Below the pieces are notes generated by a model. The model was given only the letters and a program-made list of their open reading frames with translations, was not told where the DNA came from and ran no database searches. Both the position numbers and the translations under genes were made by a program. From an uncultured Verrucomicrobiales bacterium (GTDB taxonomy: Bacteria; Verrucomicrobiota; Verrucomicrobiia; Verrucomicrobiales; Akkermansiaceae), in contig CAJQKQ010000065.1 of NCBI GenBank assembly GCA_905478925.1, positions 1 through 43,673 of the forward strand: DNA of 43,673 nt, read 5' to 3'. Below, one piece after another: positions 26,288-35,486 of the stretch. Numbering within the stretch: position 1 is the stretch's first letter; every line of letters begins with the position of its first letter.

Positions 26288-27727
26288 ATGCGCACCATCC
26301 TCCTCTCCGCGGCACTCGCCGTCCCCGCCCTCGCCCAGCAGCAATCCGACTTCTACCTCCGCGAGGAAATCCCCCTCCCGCCCGGCGAGGTCATGGAAAT
26401 CTCATCCCTCGCCCTCATGCCGGACGAAAAGGTCGCCGTCGCCACTCGCCGTGGCGATGTCTGGATTTGTAGCGGCGCTTACGCCGATGACCTCTCCGAG
26501 GTCACATGGCAGAAATTCGCCCACGGTCTCCACGAACCGCTCGGCATGTACTACAAGGACGGCTCCCTGTTCCTCACCCAGCGCCCCGATTTCTCGCGCA
26601 TCCAGGATACTGATGGCGATAGCGAGGCAGATGTCTTCGAGACGATCAGCTCCGGCTGGGGCATCAGCGGAGACTACCACGAATACGCCTTCGGCAGCAG
26701 GCCGGATCCCAACGGCGACGTCTGGATCACCCTCTGCCTCACCGGATCCTTCACCGCAAATTCCAACTGGCGCGGCTGGACCATGCGCATCACTCCGGAA
26801 GGCGAAATGATACCCGCCTGTTCCGGCATCCGCTCCCCCGGCGGCATCGGCCAAAACGCCACGGGCGACATGTTCTACACCGACAACCAAGGTCTTTGGA
26901 ACGGCTCCTCATCGCTCAAGTGGCTCAAGCCCGGCTCCTTCCAGGGCAACCCCACCGGCAATAAATTCCACAAGCTCGCAAACCTCCCCGCCCCGCCCGA
27001 GGTCGAGAGCGGCTCCCGCGTCCTCGCCGAGCACCTCAAACACCCGGAATTCATCCCCCCCGCCGTCATCTTCCCCCATGCGAAAATTGGTCAGTCCCCC
27101 TCCGGCATCGAAGTGGACACCTCAGGCGGCAAGTTCGGCCCTTGGGACAAGCAGCTCTACATCGCCGAACAAACCCACTCCCAGATCCAGCGCGTCTGCC
27201 TTGAAAAGATCAACGGCATCTACCAGGGAGCCGTCCTCCATTTCCTGAAAGGCTTCGAGGCCGGCCTCATCCCGCTCCGCCTGGATCAGGAAAAGGGCGT
27301 CCTTTTCGTCGGCGGTTCCAACCGCGGTTGGGCATCACGCGGCACCAAGCCCTTCACCTTTGAGCGCGTCCGCCCTACCGGCAAGACCCCCTTCGAGATC
27401 CTCACCATGCACGCCGAGCCCGACGGCTTCACCCTCACCTTCACCGAGCCCGTCGATGAAAAGGCCGCCGCCGACCCCACCTCCTACTCCATGGAGGCAT
27501 GGACCTACATCCTGCAAAAAGACTACGGCAGCCCGGAGGTCGACCAAGCCACCCCCGTCATCAAAAAGGCCAGCGTCTCCACCGACAAGAAATCCGTCCG
27601 CCTCACCATCGAAGGCCTCGTCCGCGGCCACGTCCACCAACTCCTCCTCCCCGGCGTGAAATCCGCCGCCGGAGGAAATCTCTGGCACCCCGAGGCCTTC
27701 TACACGCTGAACGAGATCCCAAAGTAG
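26288..27727 (+). CDS. secreted beta-propeller protein (sorbosone/glucose dehydrogenase-like, DUF7133 type)
   Basis: 479 aa with signal peptide (MRTILLSAALAVPALAQ). Repeated blade motifs such as RPDFSRIQDTDGDSEADVFE, GSRPDPNGDVWITLCLTG and RSPGGIGQNATGDMFYTDNQ are typical of the beta-propeller proteins annotated as DUF7133 or PQQ-dependent sugar dehydrogenase-like in Verrucomicrobiota and Planctomycetota. The C-terminal 100 residues form a separate beta domain (FTEPVDEKAAADP). PQQ binding cannot be confirmed. It follows the cytochrome c/PA14 gene in the same direction, suggesting an extracytoplasmic oxidase plus electron acceptor. Confidence 0.85.
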   Translation: MRTILLSAALAVPALAQQQSDFYLREEIPLPPGEVMEISSLALMPDEKVAVATRRGDVWICSGAYADDLSEVTWQKFAHGLHEPLGMYYKDGSLFLTQRPDFSRIQDTDGDSEADVFETISSGWGISGDYHEYAFGSRPDPNGDVWITLCLTGSFTANSNWRGWTMRITPEGEMIPACSGIRSPGGIGQNATGDMFYTDNQGLWNGSSSLKWLKPGSFQGNPTGNKFHKLANLPAPPEVESGSRVLAEHLKHPEFIPPAVIFPHAKIGQSPSGIEVDTSGGKFGPWDKQLYIAEQTHSQIQRVCLEKINGIYQGAVLHFLKGFEAGLIPLRLDQEKGVLFVGGSNRGWASRGTKPFTFERVRPTGKTPFEILTMHAEPDGFTLTFTEPVDEKAAADPTSYSMEAWTYILQKDYGSPEVDQATPVIKKASVSTDKKSVRLTIEGLVRGHVHQLLLPGVKSAAGGNLWHPEAFYTLNEIPK

Positions 27728-27766
27728 CGTCACCCGGACAAGGTGTCCTGAGTGTTCTCCGCCGAG

Positions 27767-27838
27767 GGAACGCGCGACTCCAGTCGCGCAGAACGCCCCT
27801 TTGATCCGGCAGACTGCGCGACTGGAGTCGCGCGTTCC
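27767..27838. repeat. long palindromic repeat (25-bp perfect arms)
   Basis: Left arm 27767-27791 (starting GGAACGCGCGACTCCAG), 22-nt loop, right arm 27814-27838 as its exact reverse complement. Each arm also contains its own palindrome CGCGACT-AGTCGCG. It lies 39 bp after the beta-propeller gene stop and may terminate transcription, or be a mobile palindromic element; a related shorter copy is at 36825-36842. Confidence 0.75.
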
Positions 27839-27949
27839 TGCCTAGCCGCCGGGCGGGCGAGCGTCCGTCCAAATTGGCAGTGGAATCGCCGCTGCCACCC
27901 TCAGATCTTCCTTGGAGTTTCGAATTTGAAATTTAAGGTTTCCCCGCAC

Positions 27950-29047
27950 ATGAAAACCATTCACGGGGCACCGTCCTACGCACTTTCCAACGATCTCATC
28001 TCACTCCGCATCACCCGCGAGGGCGGGCAGCTTGCACCGGTGCATTTCACCCTCGGAGATCGCGTTGTCTCGCCCTACGCGCTCGCGCCGTGGAAGCCGG
28101 ATGAGATCGATGCGGATCTGCCGGGGCTACTCAAATGCCTGCGCGGGGATTTCCTCTGCCTGCCCTTCGGCCCGCAGCAAGACGGCCCGCCGCACGGGGA
28201 GACGGCGAACGGCGCTTGGGAGCTTGTTTCCGAATCGACGGGCTCTCTCACGCTCGCCATGGCCGCCACGGACATCTCCGCCCGCGTCGAGAAAACCATC
28301 ACCCTCCGTCCCGGCGAAACCGCCCTTTATGTTTCCCACAAAATCGAAGGCCTCTCCGGCGACTGGTCCTACGGCACCCATCCCATACTCGATCTCTCCG
28401 GTATCCCGGAAGGCTCGGCCCGAGTCAGCGTCTCGCCGTTCCGCTGGGCTTCGGTGTATCCCGAATGGTTTTCCAACCCCGCCGACGGCGCGAACCAGGC
28501 GCTCAGGATAGCCGCGGTGTTCTCGGATCTGTCCAAGGTGCCCCTCAACGAGGGCGGCACCACGGATCTCACCCGCTATCCCGCCCGCCCGGCCACCGAC
28601 GATCTGGTGATGATGGTTTCCGAAGCCGCGACGGAAGAGCAGCCCTTCGCATGGTCCGCCTGCGTGATGGAGGGCTTTGTCTGGTTCTCTCTGAAAAACC
28701 CCGCCGACTTCCCCGCCACGATGTTCTGGCTCTCCAACGGCGGCCGCTCAGCCTCGCCATGGAATTCCCGCCACACCGCCCGCCTCGGTATCGAGGAGGT
28801 CTGCTCCCATTTCTGCGACCCCTTGGAGGTCTCCCGGAAAAACCTCCTCCGTAACCTCTCCATCCCCACCGTCCGCACCTTTTCCAAGGACACCCCGGTC
28901 ACCCTCCGCACCATCCAGGCGGTCGCCGCCGTCCCAGAGAATTTCGGCCTGGTGAAATCGATCACCCCGGCAGGGGACGGAAAGGTGACGATCACCGATG
29001 AAAACGGCGCATCCGCAGACTCGCAAATCGATTGGAAAATGCTTTGA
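27950..29047 (+). CDS. mutarotase-like protein
   Basis: 365 aa, no signal peptide. I chose the ATG at 27950, because the 66 codons upstream (from 27752) run over the palindromic repeat. It begins MKTIHGAPSYALSNDLISLR and contains PPHGETANGAWEL and SYGTHPILDLSG, the layout of galactose-mutarotase-like (aldose-1-epimerase superfamily) proteins. Catalytic residues cannot be assigned with certainty. Its place after two proteins linked to sugar oxidation suggests a carbohydrate role. Confidence 0.7.
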   Translation: MKTIHGAPSYALSNDLISLRITREGGQLAPVHFTLGDRVVSPYALAPWKPDEIDADLPGLLKCLRGDFLCLPFGPQQDGPPHGETANGAWELVSESTGSLTLAMAATDISARVEKTITLRPGETALYVSHKIEGLSGDWSYGTHPILDLSGIPEGSARVSVSPFRWASVYPEWFSNPADGANQALRIAAVFSDLSKVPLNEGGTTDLTRYPARPATDDLVMMVSEAATEEQPFAWSACVMEGFVWFSLKNPADFPATMFWLSNGGRSASPWNSRHTARLGIEEVCSHFCDPLEVSRKNLLRNLSIPTVRTFSKDTPVTLRTIQAVAAVPENFGLVKSITPAGDGKVTITDENGASADSQIDWKML

Positions 29048-29337
29048 TACGGAGAAGCCATGCTCAAGAAAGTCACCACCCCCTCACCCAGCCCACCGCC
29101 GCTCCTGCATCCAATGAAGCACCTCCTGCAGCGGGAGGTTTCCGCCCCATACGCCGGGCGGTTTTCAAGGAAAGCATGGGAATGCGCCTCGGAAACGTCA
29201 GCTTCGACTACTCCCTGATCGAGAAATCCCATGCCAAAGCGGAAGCATGGATCAACGCCAATCCCGGCGTGGAAATCGTCCAGATCGAGACCTTTCACAG
29301 CAGCCTTCACGGCATCACCGTCGTGTGGCACCGCTGA
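29032..29337 (+). CDS. small hypothetical protein, start or frame uncertain
   Basis: The readable part of the product ends GMRLGNVSFDYSLIEKSHAK, EAWINANPGVEIVQIETFHS, SLHGITVVWHR. The conserved-looking part begins near ATG 29176 (53 aa). The frame is open back to a TTG at 29032, giving a Pro/Ala-rich N-terminus. A better start, ATG 29060 with GGAGAA in front, is in another frame (MLKKVTTPSPSPPP), which would fit a frameshift in the C-run near 29080. Family not recognised. Confidence 0.5.
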   Translation: MENALIRRSHAQESHHPLTQPTAAPASNEAPPAAGGFRPIRRAVFKESMGMRLGNVSFDYSLIEKSHAKAEAWINANPGVEIVQIETFHSSLHGITVVWHR

Positions 29338-29442
29338 GAGGGGGGAAACATTGATGCGGCGGATCGCTCCCTAGCTCGCCCTGGGAACTTTTCCCGAATC
29401 CCACACTTGCCCCACCGCCGTCCCGCGCCTAAACCCTCCGGC

Positions 29443-30675
29443 ATGGCAACGATCAATTCCAATTTCCTCAAACTCAAGGCCGGTTACCTCTTTCCGGAAA
29501 TCTCACGCCGCGTCAGCGCCTACACGGAGGCAAACCCAGACAAGGCGGCGCGTATCATCCGCTGTGGCATCGGCGATGTCACCGAGCCTCTCCCTTCCGC
29601 CGTCCGCGAGGCGATGCACTCCGCCGTCGATGAGCAGGGCGATCGCTCGAGCTTCAAGGGCTATGGCCCGGAGCAGGGATACGAGTTCCTGCGCCAGGCG
29701 ATCGTCGACAACCAGTTCGCCGGCCTCGGCATCTCTGCCGACGAGGTTTTCATCTCCGACGGCTCCAAGTGCGATACCGGCAACATTCTCGACATCTTCG
29801 GCAAGGGCAACGTCATCGCCATCACCGACCCGGTCTATCCGGTGTATGTAGATACCAACGTAATGGCCGGAAACACCGGTGAAGCCGACGAAAACGGCGC
29901 CTACGACGGGCTCCTCTACATGCCCTGCACTGCGGAGAACAATTTCGTGGCGGACGTGCCTACCGAAAAGGCCGATCTCATCTATCTCTGCTTCCCCAAC
30001 AACCCCACCGGAGCGGTCGCGACCCGCAGCCAGCTCGCGGCATGGGTGAAATACGCCAAGGCAAACGACGCGATCATCCTCTACGACGCCGCCTACGAGG
30101 CCTTCATCCAGGACGACGATGTCCCGCATTCCATCTTCGAGATCGAAGGTGCGAAGGATTGCGCGATCGAGTTCCGTTCGTTCTCCAAGAACGGCGGCTT
30201 CACTGGCGTCCGTTGCGCCTACACGGTCATCCCGAAATCCCTTTCCGGCCGCACTGCCGAGGGCACTCCGGTGCCGATCCATCAGCTCTGGTCGCGCCGC
30301 CACTCCACCAAATTCAACGGCGCCTCCTACCCAGTTCAAAAAGGCGCTGCGGCGGTCTTTTCCGAGGAGGGCAAAAAACAGGTGTCCGCACTCATCAGCC
30401 ACTACATGGGCAATGCAAAGCTGTTCCGCGAGGCCTGCCTTGCACTCGGCCTCAGCGTCTTCGGCGGCGAGAACGCTCCCTATGTCTGGGTCGGCTGCCC
30501 GGAGGGCATCACCTCGTGGCAGATGTTCGACAAGATGCTCGAAGAGGCGCAGGTGGTCATCACCCCGGGCTCCGGCTTCGGCTCCGCCGGAGAAGGCTAT
30601 TTCCGTATCTCCGCATTCAACTCCCGTGAGAATGTCGAGGAGGTCTGCTCGCGCCTGAAAGCGCTGATCTCATGA
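29443..30675 (+). CDS. dapL: L,L-diaminopimelate aminotransferase
   Basis: Converts tetrahydrodipicolinate to L,L-diaminopimelate in one step, for lysine and peptidoglycan. 410 aa from ATG 29443 ([20 protein letters not shown]); the frame is open to 29407 upstream. PLP fold type I signatures: the [13 protein letters not shown]-terminal stretch, [14 protein letters not shown], and [17 protein letters not shown] with the PLP Lys. This enzyme is known from Chlamydiae, Verrucomicrobiota, plants and some others, which supports the taxon guess. It overlaps the next gene by 4 bp. Confidence 0.96.
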   Translation: MATINSNFLKLKAGYLFPEISRRVSAYTEANPDKAARIIRCGIGDVTEPLPSAVREAMHSAVDEQGDRSSFKGYGPEQGYEFLRQAIVDNQFAGLGISADEVFISDGSKCDTGNILDIFGKGNVIAITDPVYPVYVDTNVMAGNTGEADENGAYDGLLYMPCTAENNFVADVPTEKADLIYLCFPNNPTGAVATRSQLAAWVKYAKANDAIILYDAAYEAFIQDDDVPHSIFEIEGAKDCAIEFRSFSKNGGFTGVRCAYTVIPKSLSGRTAEGTPVPIHQLWSRRHSTKFNGASYPVQKGAAAVFSEEGKKQVSALISHYMGNAKLFREACLALGLSVFGGENAPYVWVGCPEGITSWQMFDKMLEEAQVVITPGSGFGSAGEGYFRISAFNSRENVEEVCSRLKALIS

Positions 30676-31493
30676 TCCCCGCGCACATCGCCGGACGCAA
30701 GGGCGCGCGCAACACCGCCTCCATCCCGGCAGATGTGCTGACCTTGCTCAACGCCGGGCGGATCGAAACGGTCAACCTCTGCGAGTGGCTGATCGTCGAT
30801 CAGCTCGCGCTGGCGGAGAGAGTTTTCCCGCAAATCGGTTGTGACAGCCTTCTTCCCGCATTGCGTGCGCGCATGGCGGAACTGAAGATCACCACCGCCC
30901 CGAAGAAACTCGAAGCCATCGGCAGGCTGCTGGCGGAAAACGTTTCCGGAAAGGCCGAAGCAAAAGAACTGTCAGCCAAACTGCTTGCCCTCAAATCGGA
31001 CATCGCCCGCTCCTGGGGAGCCTACGCCGTTGGCTTCGCGGACGGGCTTTCAGCCGAGGAAAGGTTCCTGCTGATCCGCCCCTTCGCTGCGGATCCGAAC
31101 ATGTCCACCCGCGAGATCGCATGGCTCGCCCTACGCGGCGAAGTGATCGCGGATCTCCATGGATCACTGGAACGCCTTATACATTTCACCACAGATCCCG
31201 ATGCGAACATCCGCCGCTTCGCCAGCGAGCTGACTCGGCCCCGGGGCGTGTGGTGCCGTCATATCATGGCGCTCCGCGAAGACCCGCAGCCGGGATTCTG
31301 CCTGCTCGAACCCTTGCGCGCAGACCCATCGAAATACGTCCGCGACTCCGTGGGAAACTGGCTCAACGACGCCTCGAAGAACCATCCGGAAATGGTTTCC
31401 TCGTTATGCTTCCGCTGGGAAAAGCAGAGCCCTTGCCCGGAAACCGCCATGATCCTGAAACGGGCGCTGCGGACGATCGCGAAGCAGCCGTAA
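30672..31493 (+). CDS. DNA-alkylation-repair-like HEAT protein
   Basis: 273-aa all-helical protein. Residues 70-240 show HEAT-like pairs of helices, and the C-terminal [20 protein letters not shown]...[19 protein letters not shown] fits the AlkC/AlkD-type DNA glycosylase family of HEAT proteins. An N-terminal [19 protein letters not shown] is also family-like. Likely role: removal or binding of alkylated bases. The start overlaps dapL by 4 bp (ATGA), so translation is coupled. Confidence 0.75.
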   Translation: MIPAHIAGRKGARNTASIPADVLTLLNAGRIETVNLCEWLIVDQLALAERVFPQIGCDSLLPALRARMAELKITTAPKKLEAIGRLLAENVSGKAEAKELSAKLLALKSDIARSWGAYAVGFADGLSAEERFLLIRPFAADPNMSTREIAWLALRGEVIADLHGSLERLIHFTTDPDANIRRFASELTRPRGVWCRHIMALREDPQPGFCLLEPLRADPSKYVRDSVGNWLNDASKNHPEMVSSLCFRWEKQSPCPETAMILKRALRTIAKQP

Positions 31494-31575
31494 GGAACTT
31501 TAATAAAAAGTCATGTTTATATTTAGGAAATCTAAGATTGCTTGGGCGCGGAGCTTAACGTAAGATCCCTCACTT

Positions 31576-33864
31576 TTGCTTTTAAGAAACTCTTACATAC
31601 CCGCCGGAATCGCATCCATTTTCTCGATGTGTTCCGCCTTCGCTTGGACTCCGGGCACCTATCCGGCTCCCAGCCGCGATCTAACCGTGGACACCCAGTC
31701 GAGGAACGACGTGCTGGCATTCTGGCACGGAGTCTACCTGGAGTCAGACGATTTCGAGGATCACATCGGCTGGACGGGTTCCTACTCCACCGGAGCCGGA
31801 GCCGAGGGCACCAACAGCGCAACATTCATCACCGACACCGAGCGACGCCTGAACTACTACCGTGCGATGGTCGGCGTCCCGGCAACCGCTACCCTGAACA
31901 CTGCCTCTACGGTATACATCCTGCCCAGCGATGACCACAAGCCCCCGGCCATCACCACGAAAGCCAAGGCCGCGCAGCGCGCTGCCCTGATGATCGCGAT
32001 GAACTACAATGCCGGAGTTCCGAACCCGGCATACTCCCACTCACCCCCAGTGACATCGGTATGGGATGCCGTCCCATGGAACGCCATGCACAATGGGAAC
32101 ATCTCACAGGGCTTCCACGGCCCAAATGCGATCGATGCCTACATCAGCGAAAACATCGATGGCGGAGCAGGAGGCGAAAACTTCGCCACAGGCCACCGCC
32201 GCTGGATGCTGAAGCCCAGTTCGACAAATTTCGCGACCGGTGACATCCCCGGAACTTACAATCCCAACGTGGGCATTTCCTCACTGAGACTCCCGGCCAA
32301 CGTGCTCTACGTAACCCAGAACGAAAGCGAAACCACCACGCTGACGCCCGCTTTCACAGCCTATCCGCCCGCAGGATTTTTCCCTGCCCCCCTGAATGCC
32401 AAATTCTGGTCTCTCAGCGCTCCTGGGGCAGACTTCTCGGCGGCGACTGTAAGCGTCTCGGTGGTGGGTGGTGGCGCTGTCGCCACAGTCAAACGTAGTT
32501 TGGCCAACGGCTTCGGCGACCCCACACTAGTCTGGGAAATGCCAGCTGAGCACGCGGCAGCATCTTTCCCTGCGGACACGACCTACGACGTGACCGTTTC
32601 AGGCATCACGGCGGCGGATCTTCCGCACAGCCACAGCTACCAAGTGACCCTAGTCAACCCAGACATACTGGCATCCGATCAAACCCTCACGGGAACCGAT
32701 TCGCCCAATCCGGATCATCCGGCGAACTATTTCTTCACACCGCCACCGAACGCGGAAGCCCTGCGGGTCAACACCTACCGGCAGATCCCTGCCACCTGGA
32801 CGGAAGACGCAGAGACGGGCACCCCCACTGCCGTCACGGACGAGACCGATGCCGTGTATCCCCTGCTCTTCACAAATAGCTCGGGGGATCCAAGTTTCCT
32901 GCCGATCACGGGATCCCGCTCGTTCCGATTCACCCATCCCGTCAACTACACTATAGCTGCCAATGGTGTGCCGGCGCAGTCCTTCCAGATCGGAGGAAAG
33001 ACACTTCCCAAGACCGGAGCCAGGCTGACCTTCAAATACAAACGCGGATATATGGCGTCCGCCAGCCGCCTTGAGGTGGAGATGACGGATGACGGCGGGG
33101 CAACATGGGCGTCGCTGGGAGTAATTTCCGGAAACAACACCGGAAGCGTTGAAAATGCCGCATCCGACGCCTCCTACCCACTGCCCGAATCCCTGTCACC
33201 GCTCTCCTTCCGGTTCCGCTTCTATGCCACTCCCGGTTCGATCTACACGCACCAACAATATCCCACCAGGGCTACGGGAATCCTCATCGATGACATCACC
33301 GTCACCAATTGCGACTTCCTGGATCCGCGCATGACCACCGACCTGTCCGCGGCATCGACCTCCTTCACCCTCGATTCCACCACCCGCGGCGGCACCATGG
33401 CGGTCGGCGAGCAATGGCAACTCGCGCTCCAGACAAAACTCGGCAACCGCTGGTTCCCCGATGGCTCCCTGAAGACGATCATGGCTTCGGATACGGTGCA
33501 ACTCAGCCCCTACGAACTGGCGGTGCAGAATAACTCGGGAATATCGACGAATTTCGATGACGATTACGACAAGGACGGCATTCCAAACGGGGTGGAGTTT
33601 GCATTTTTTACCGACCCGCTTGAAAAAAACTTCGCAAGCTCGGAAGTGCTCGCCCCTTCCGGCAGCTCGACGATTTCGATTCGCATGCCGCTCGAAATCG
33701 CTCGGGAAGGCGTCAGCTATGAGGCCGAGTGCTCCGAAAACCTCAATGGCTCTTGGACGTCCGAGAATGTGACGGTCACGATCTCCGGGGGCTTCATCAC
33801 AGCAACGACCCCGCGCCCCGTTTCCGGAAAATGCTTCCTCCGCTGGAAAATTAGCCTGCTCTGA
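31576..33864 (+). CDS. large secreted protein with a CAP-like domain and Ca-binding repeat
   Basis: 762 aa. TTG at 31576 gives a signal-like start (MLLRNSYIPAGIASIFSMCS); ATG 31627 is the alternative. Residues about 30-220 resemble a CAP/SCP-like domain (TERRLNYYRAMVGVPATATL, AYSHSPP, GHRRWML). Beta-sandwich-type domains follow (380-600), and DDDYDKDGIPNGVEFAFFTD near 660-680 is a thrombospondin type-3-like Ca2+-binding repeat. No C-terminal sorting signal is obvious. Such proteins are common, and uncharacterised, on the outside of Verrucomicrobiota cells. It is on the same strand as the next two genes. Confidence 0.75.
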   Translation: MLLRNSYIPAGIASIFSMCSAFAWTPGTYPAPSRDLTVDTQSRNDVLAFWHGVYLESDDFEDHIGWTGSYSTGAGAEGTNSATFITDTERRLNYYRAMVGVPATATLNTASTVYILPSDDHKPPAITTKAKAAQRAALMIAMNYNAGVPNPAYSHSPPVTSVWDAVPWNAMHNGNISQGFHGPNAIDAYISENIDGGAGGENFATGHRRWMLKPSSTNFATGDIPGTYNPNVGISSLRLPANVLYVTQNESETTTLTPAFTAYPPAGFFPAPLNAKFWSLSAPGADFSAATVSVSVVGGGAVATVKRSLANGFGDPTLVWEMPAEHAAASFPADTTYDVTVSGITAADLPHSHSYQVTLVNPDILASDQTLTGTDSPNPDHPANYFFTPPPNAEALRVNTYRQIPATWTEDAETGTPTAVTDETDAVYPLLFTNSSGDPSFLPITGSRSFRFTHPVNYTIAANGVPAQSFQIGGKTLPKTGARLTFKYKRGYMASASRLEVEMTDDGGATWASLGVISGNNTGSVENAASDASYPLPESLSPLSFRFRFYATPGSIYTHQQYPTRATGILIDDITVTNCDFLDPRMTTDLSAASTSFTLDSTTRGGTMAVGEQWQLALQTKLGNRWFPDGSLKTIMASDTVQLSPYELAVQNNSGISTNFDDDYDKDGIPNGVEFAFFTDPLEKNFASSEVLAPSGSSTISIRMPLEIAREGVSYEAECSENLNGSWTSENVTVTISGGFITATTPRPVSGKCFLRWKISLL

Positions 33865-33917
33865 TTTCCACGCCATCCGCTCTTGCCGTATCCGCCCCCG
33901 CGTGGCAAAAAGCACCT

Positions 33918-34427
33918 ATGCTGAAGACCAAATGGGCCTTACTTTCCGCTAGCTGCTACGTGCTCTGCCAATGCGCGGGAACCTCGGGCGGCGGCATGGG
34001 CGGTCCTGCGAACATGGGCGGACCCACGGCACAAGAGCGCCGCGCCTCTATCGCCAACGAACCCACCGGCAACTTCCTCTACGGGCGCCGCTACTACGTT
34101 CAGAAGACCCGCTTCTGGGGATACCTCCGGAAGCCGCGCCAATCCGCTACCAACGCCAAGCTGGTCATTTTCCGTGAGGACAGGAAACGCAACCCTGACC
34201 GCCTCCCCGAGAACGGCTCGCCGGGAGCGAGGTATGGTTTCGACAATAACTACGAATACAAGATCCGAGGAAATTACACGGGGGAAACCGCATACGACCC
34301 CAACAGCAACCAGTTCCTGCCCGTCTTCATGCTCACCGGCTACGAAGTGGCGAACCGCAATCCCGGCTGGCTCTTCAGTCCCGCCGACCACTACGATCCC
34401 TACAGGGTCACCCTCAAGCCGCGCTGA
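33918..34427 (+). CDS. putative lipoprotein
   Basis: 169-aa protein starting MLKTKWALLSASCYVLCQCA with a lipobox-like VLCQC followed by a Gly/Met-rich linker (GTSGGGMGGPANMGGPTAQE). The rest is a soluble basic domain (FLYGRRYYVQKTRFWGYLRK, GYEVANRNPGWLFSP). I do not recognise a family. Lipid-anchored location is inferred from the lipobox. 53 bp downstream of the CAP-like gene and 20 bp ahead of the next. Confidence 0.7.
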   Translation: MLKTKWALLSASCYVLCQCAGTSGGGMGGPANMGGPTAQERRASIANEPTGNFLYGRRYYVQKTRFWGYLRKPRQSATNAKLVIFREDRKRNPDRLPENGSPGARYGFDNNYEYKIRGNYTGETAYDPNSNQFLPVFMLTGYEVANRNPGWLFSPADHYDPYRVTLKPR

Positions 34428-34447
34428 ACCACGCCTTTCCCGATTCC

Positions 34448-35439
34448 ATGACCGAAAAGAACTTCAGCCGAGCCCGGAGCAGCGACTCCGACCGGAAGTT
34501 TGGAGAGGCGCCCATACTCGGGAGGGTTTCGAGGTCGCCGGGATCGGCGGTGAAAGGTGGTGGGAGGCGCCGCAAACGCTTAAAACAAAAGACCAAAGTG
34601 AGCCGCGCGGTGGTCGCATGGACTCTGATTATCTCGTTCGTGGTGCTTGCCGCGTTGATAGTTTTCCTGGTCGGCTATTTCCGCAACAAGGCGGAGGAAG
34701 CCATTGAAGCTGCAAACCTCGATAAATCCGCGAGGGATTTCGCCATCGCCTTCTCCGAGCAGAAAACCGTGGAACTCCCGTCCCTGGATGAGACCGAGGC
34801 GCTTGCGATCGTGCACGCCGCATTTGCGAACCGGGATCCCGACGCCATCGTCGGCTATTTCGTCCTCGGAGAAACTACAGATCCATCGGAGGCCCTGAGC
34901 GATCTCAAGGAGATCTCCAAGAATGAGGGTGAGATTTCCGACTACCAATGGCTGGGGCAGAAATTCGTAAACGGCCAGGTCATTGCCCAAATTCTCGTTG
35001 AACTCGGGAACGGCGAGCGCCGCGTAAACCGGCTCGCTGAGCTTATCATATGTGCCGACAGCAAGTGGCGGATCGACCTCGATTCCTACCTCCGCAAAAG
35101 CTCCCCTGGCTGGGACGCCATCCTCTCCGGGAAATCCGAAACCTCCGTAATCCGGATTTCCGTTGCGATCGACACCTACTACAACGGTATTTACTCGGAT
35201 GACACGCAATGGCAGGCATTCTCCTTGGTCTCGCCCGATGTGGAGCACATGGTTACGCCAAACGTGATTCCCCCCAAATCAGGGCGCTGCGCAAGATCTT
35301 GGGATCCGGTGAAAAAGTCCACCGCGCAACCGTCGAGATCCGCTTGCATCCCGACGCCGGCTCAAGGCAGTTCGAGATATCCGGCGTGCTAGCGGAAAAC
35401 TGGGTGCTCGGCAAAATACCTTTCGACGAATCATTCTGA
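34448..35439 (+). pseudogene. membrane-anchored protein of unknown function, frameshifted
   Basis: The first frame (34448-35392) gives a basic cytoplasmic N-terminus, one helix (about residues 58-78, WTLIISFVVLAALIVFLVG) and an exported domain with EALAIVHAAFANRDPDAIVG. It ends in a tail unlike the rest (SRSACIPTPAQGSSRYPAC). In the -1 frame the region to 35439 reads QIRALRKILGSGEKVHRATV, then EIRLHPDAGSRQFEIS, VLAENWVLGKIPFDESF, a sensible end. One missing C in the C6 run at 35270-35275 would join the two. Either a sequencing/assembly indel or a decayed gene. Family not known. Confidence 0.65.
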
Positions 35440-35486
35440 TCGTTTTCCTTCCCGCCCGTTGATCCCGCCGCTAACTTCGCCGCGCG

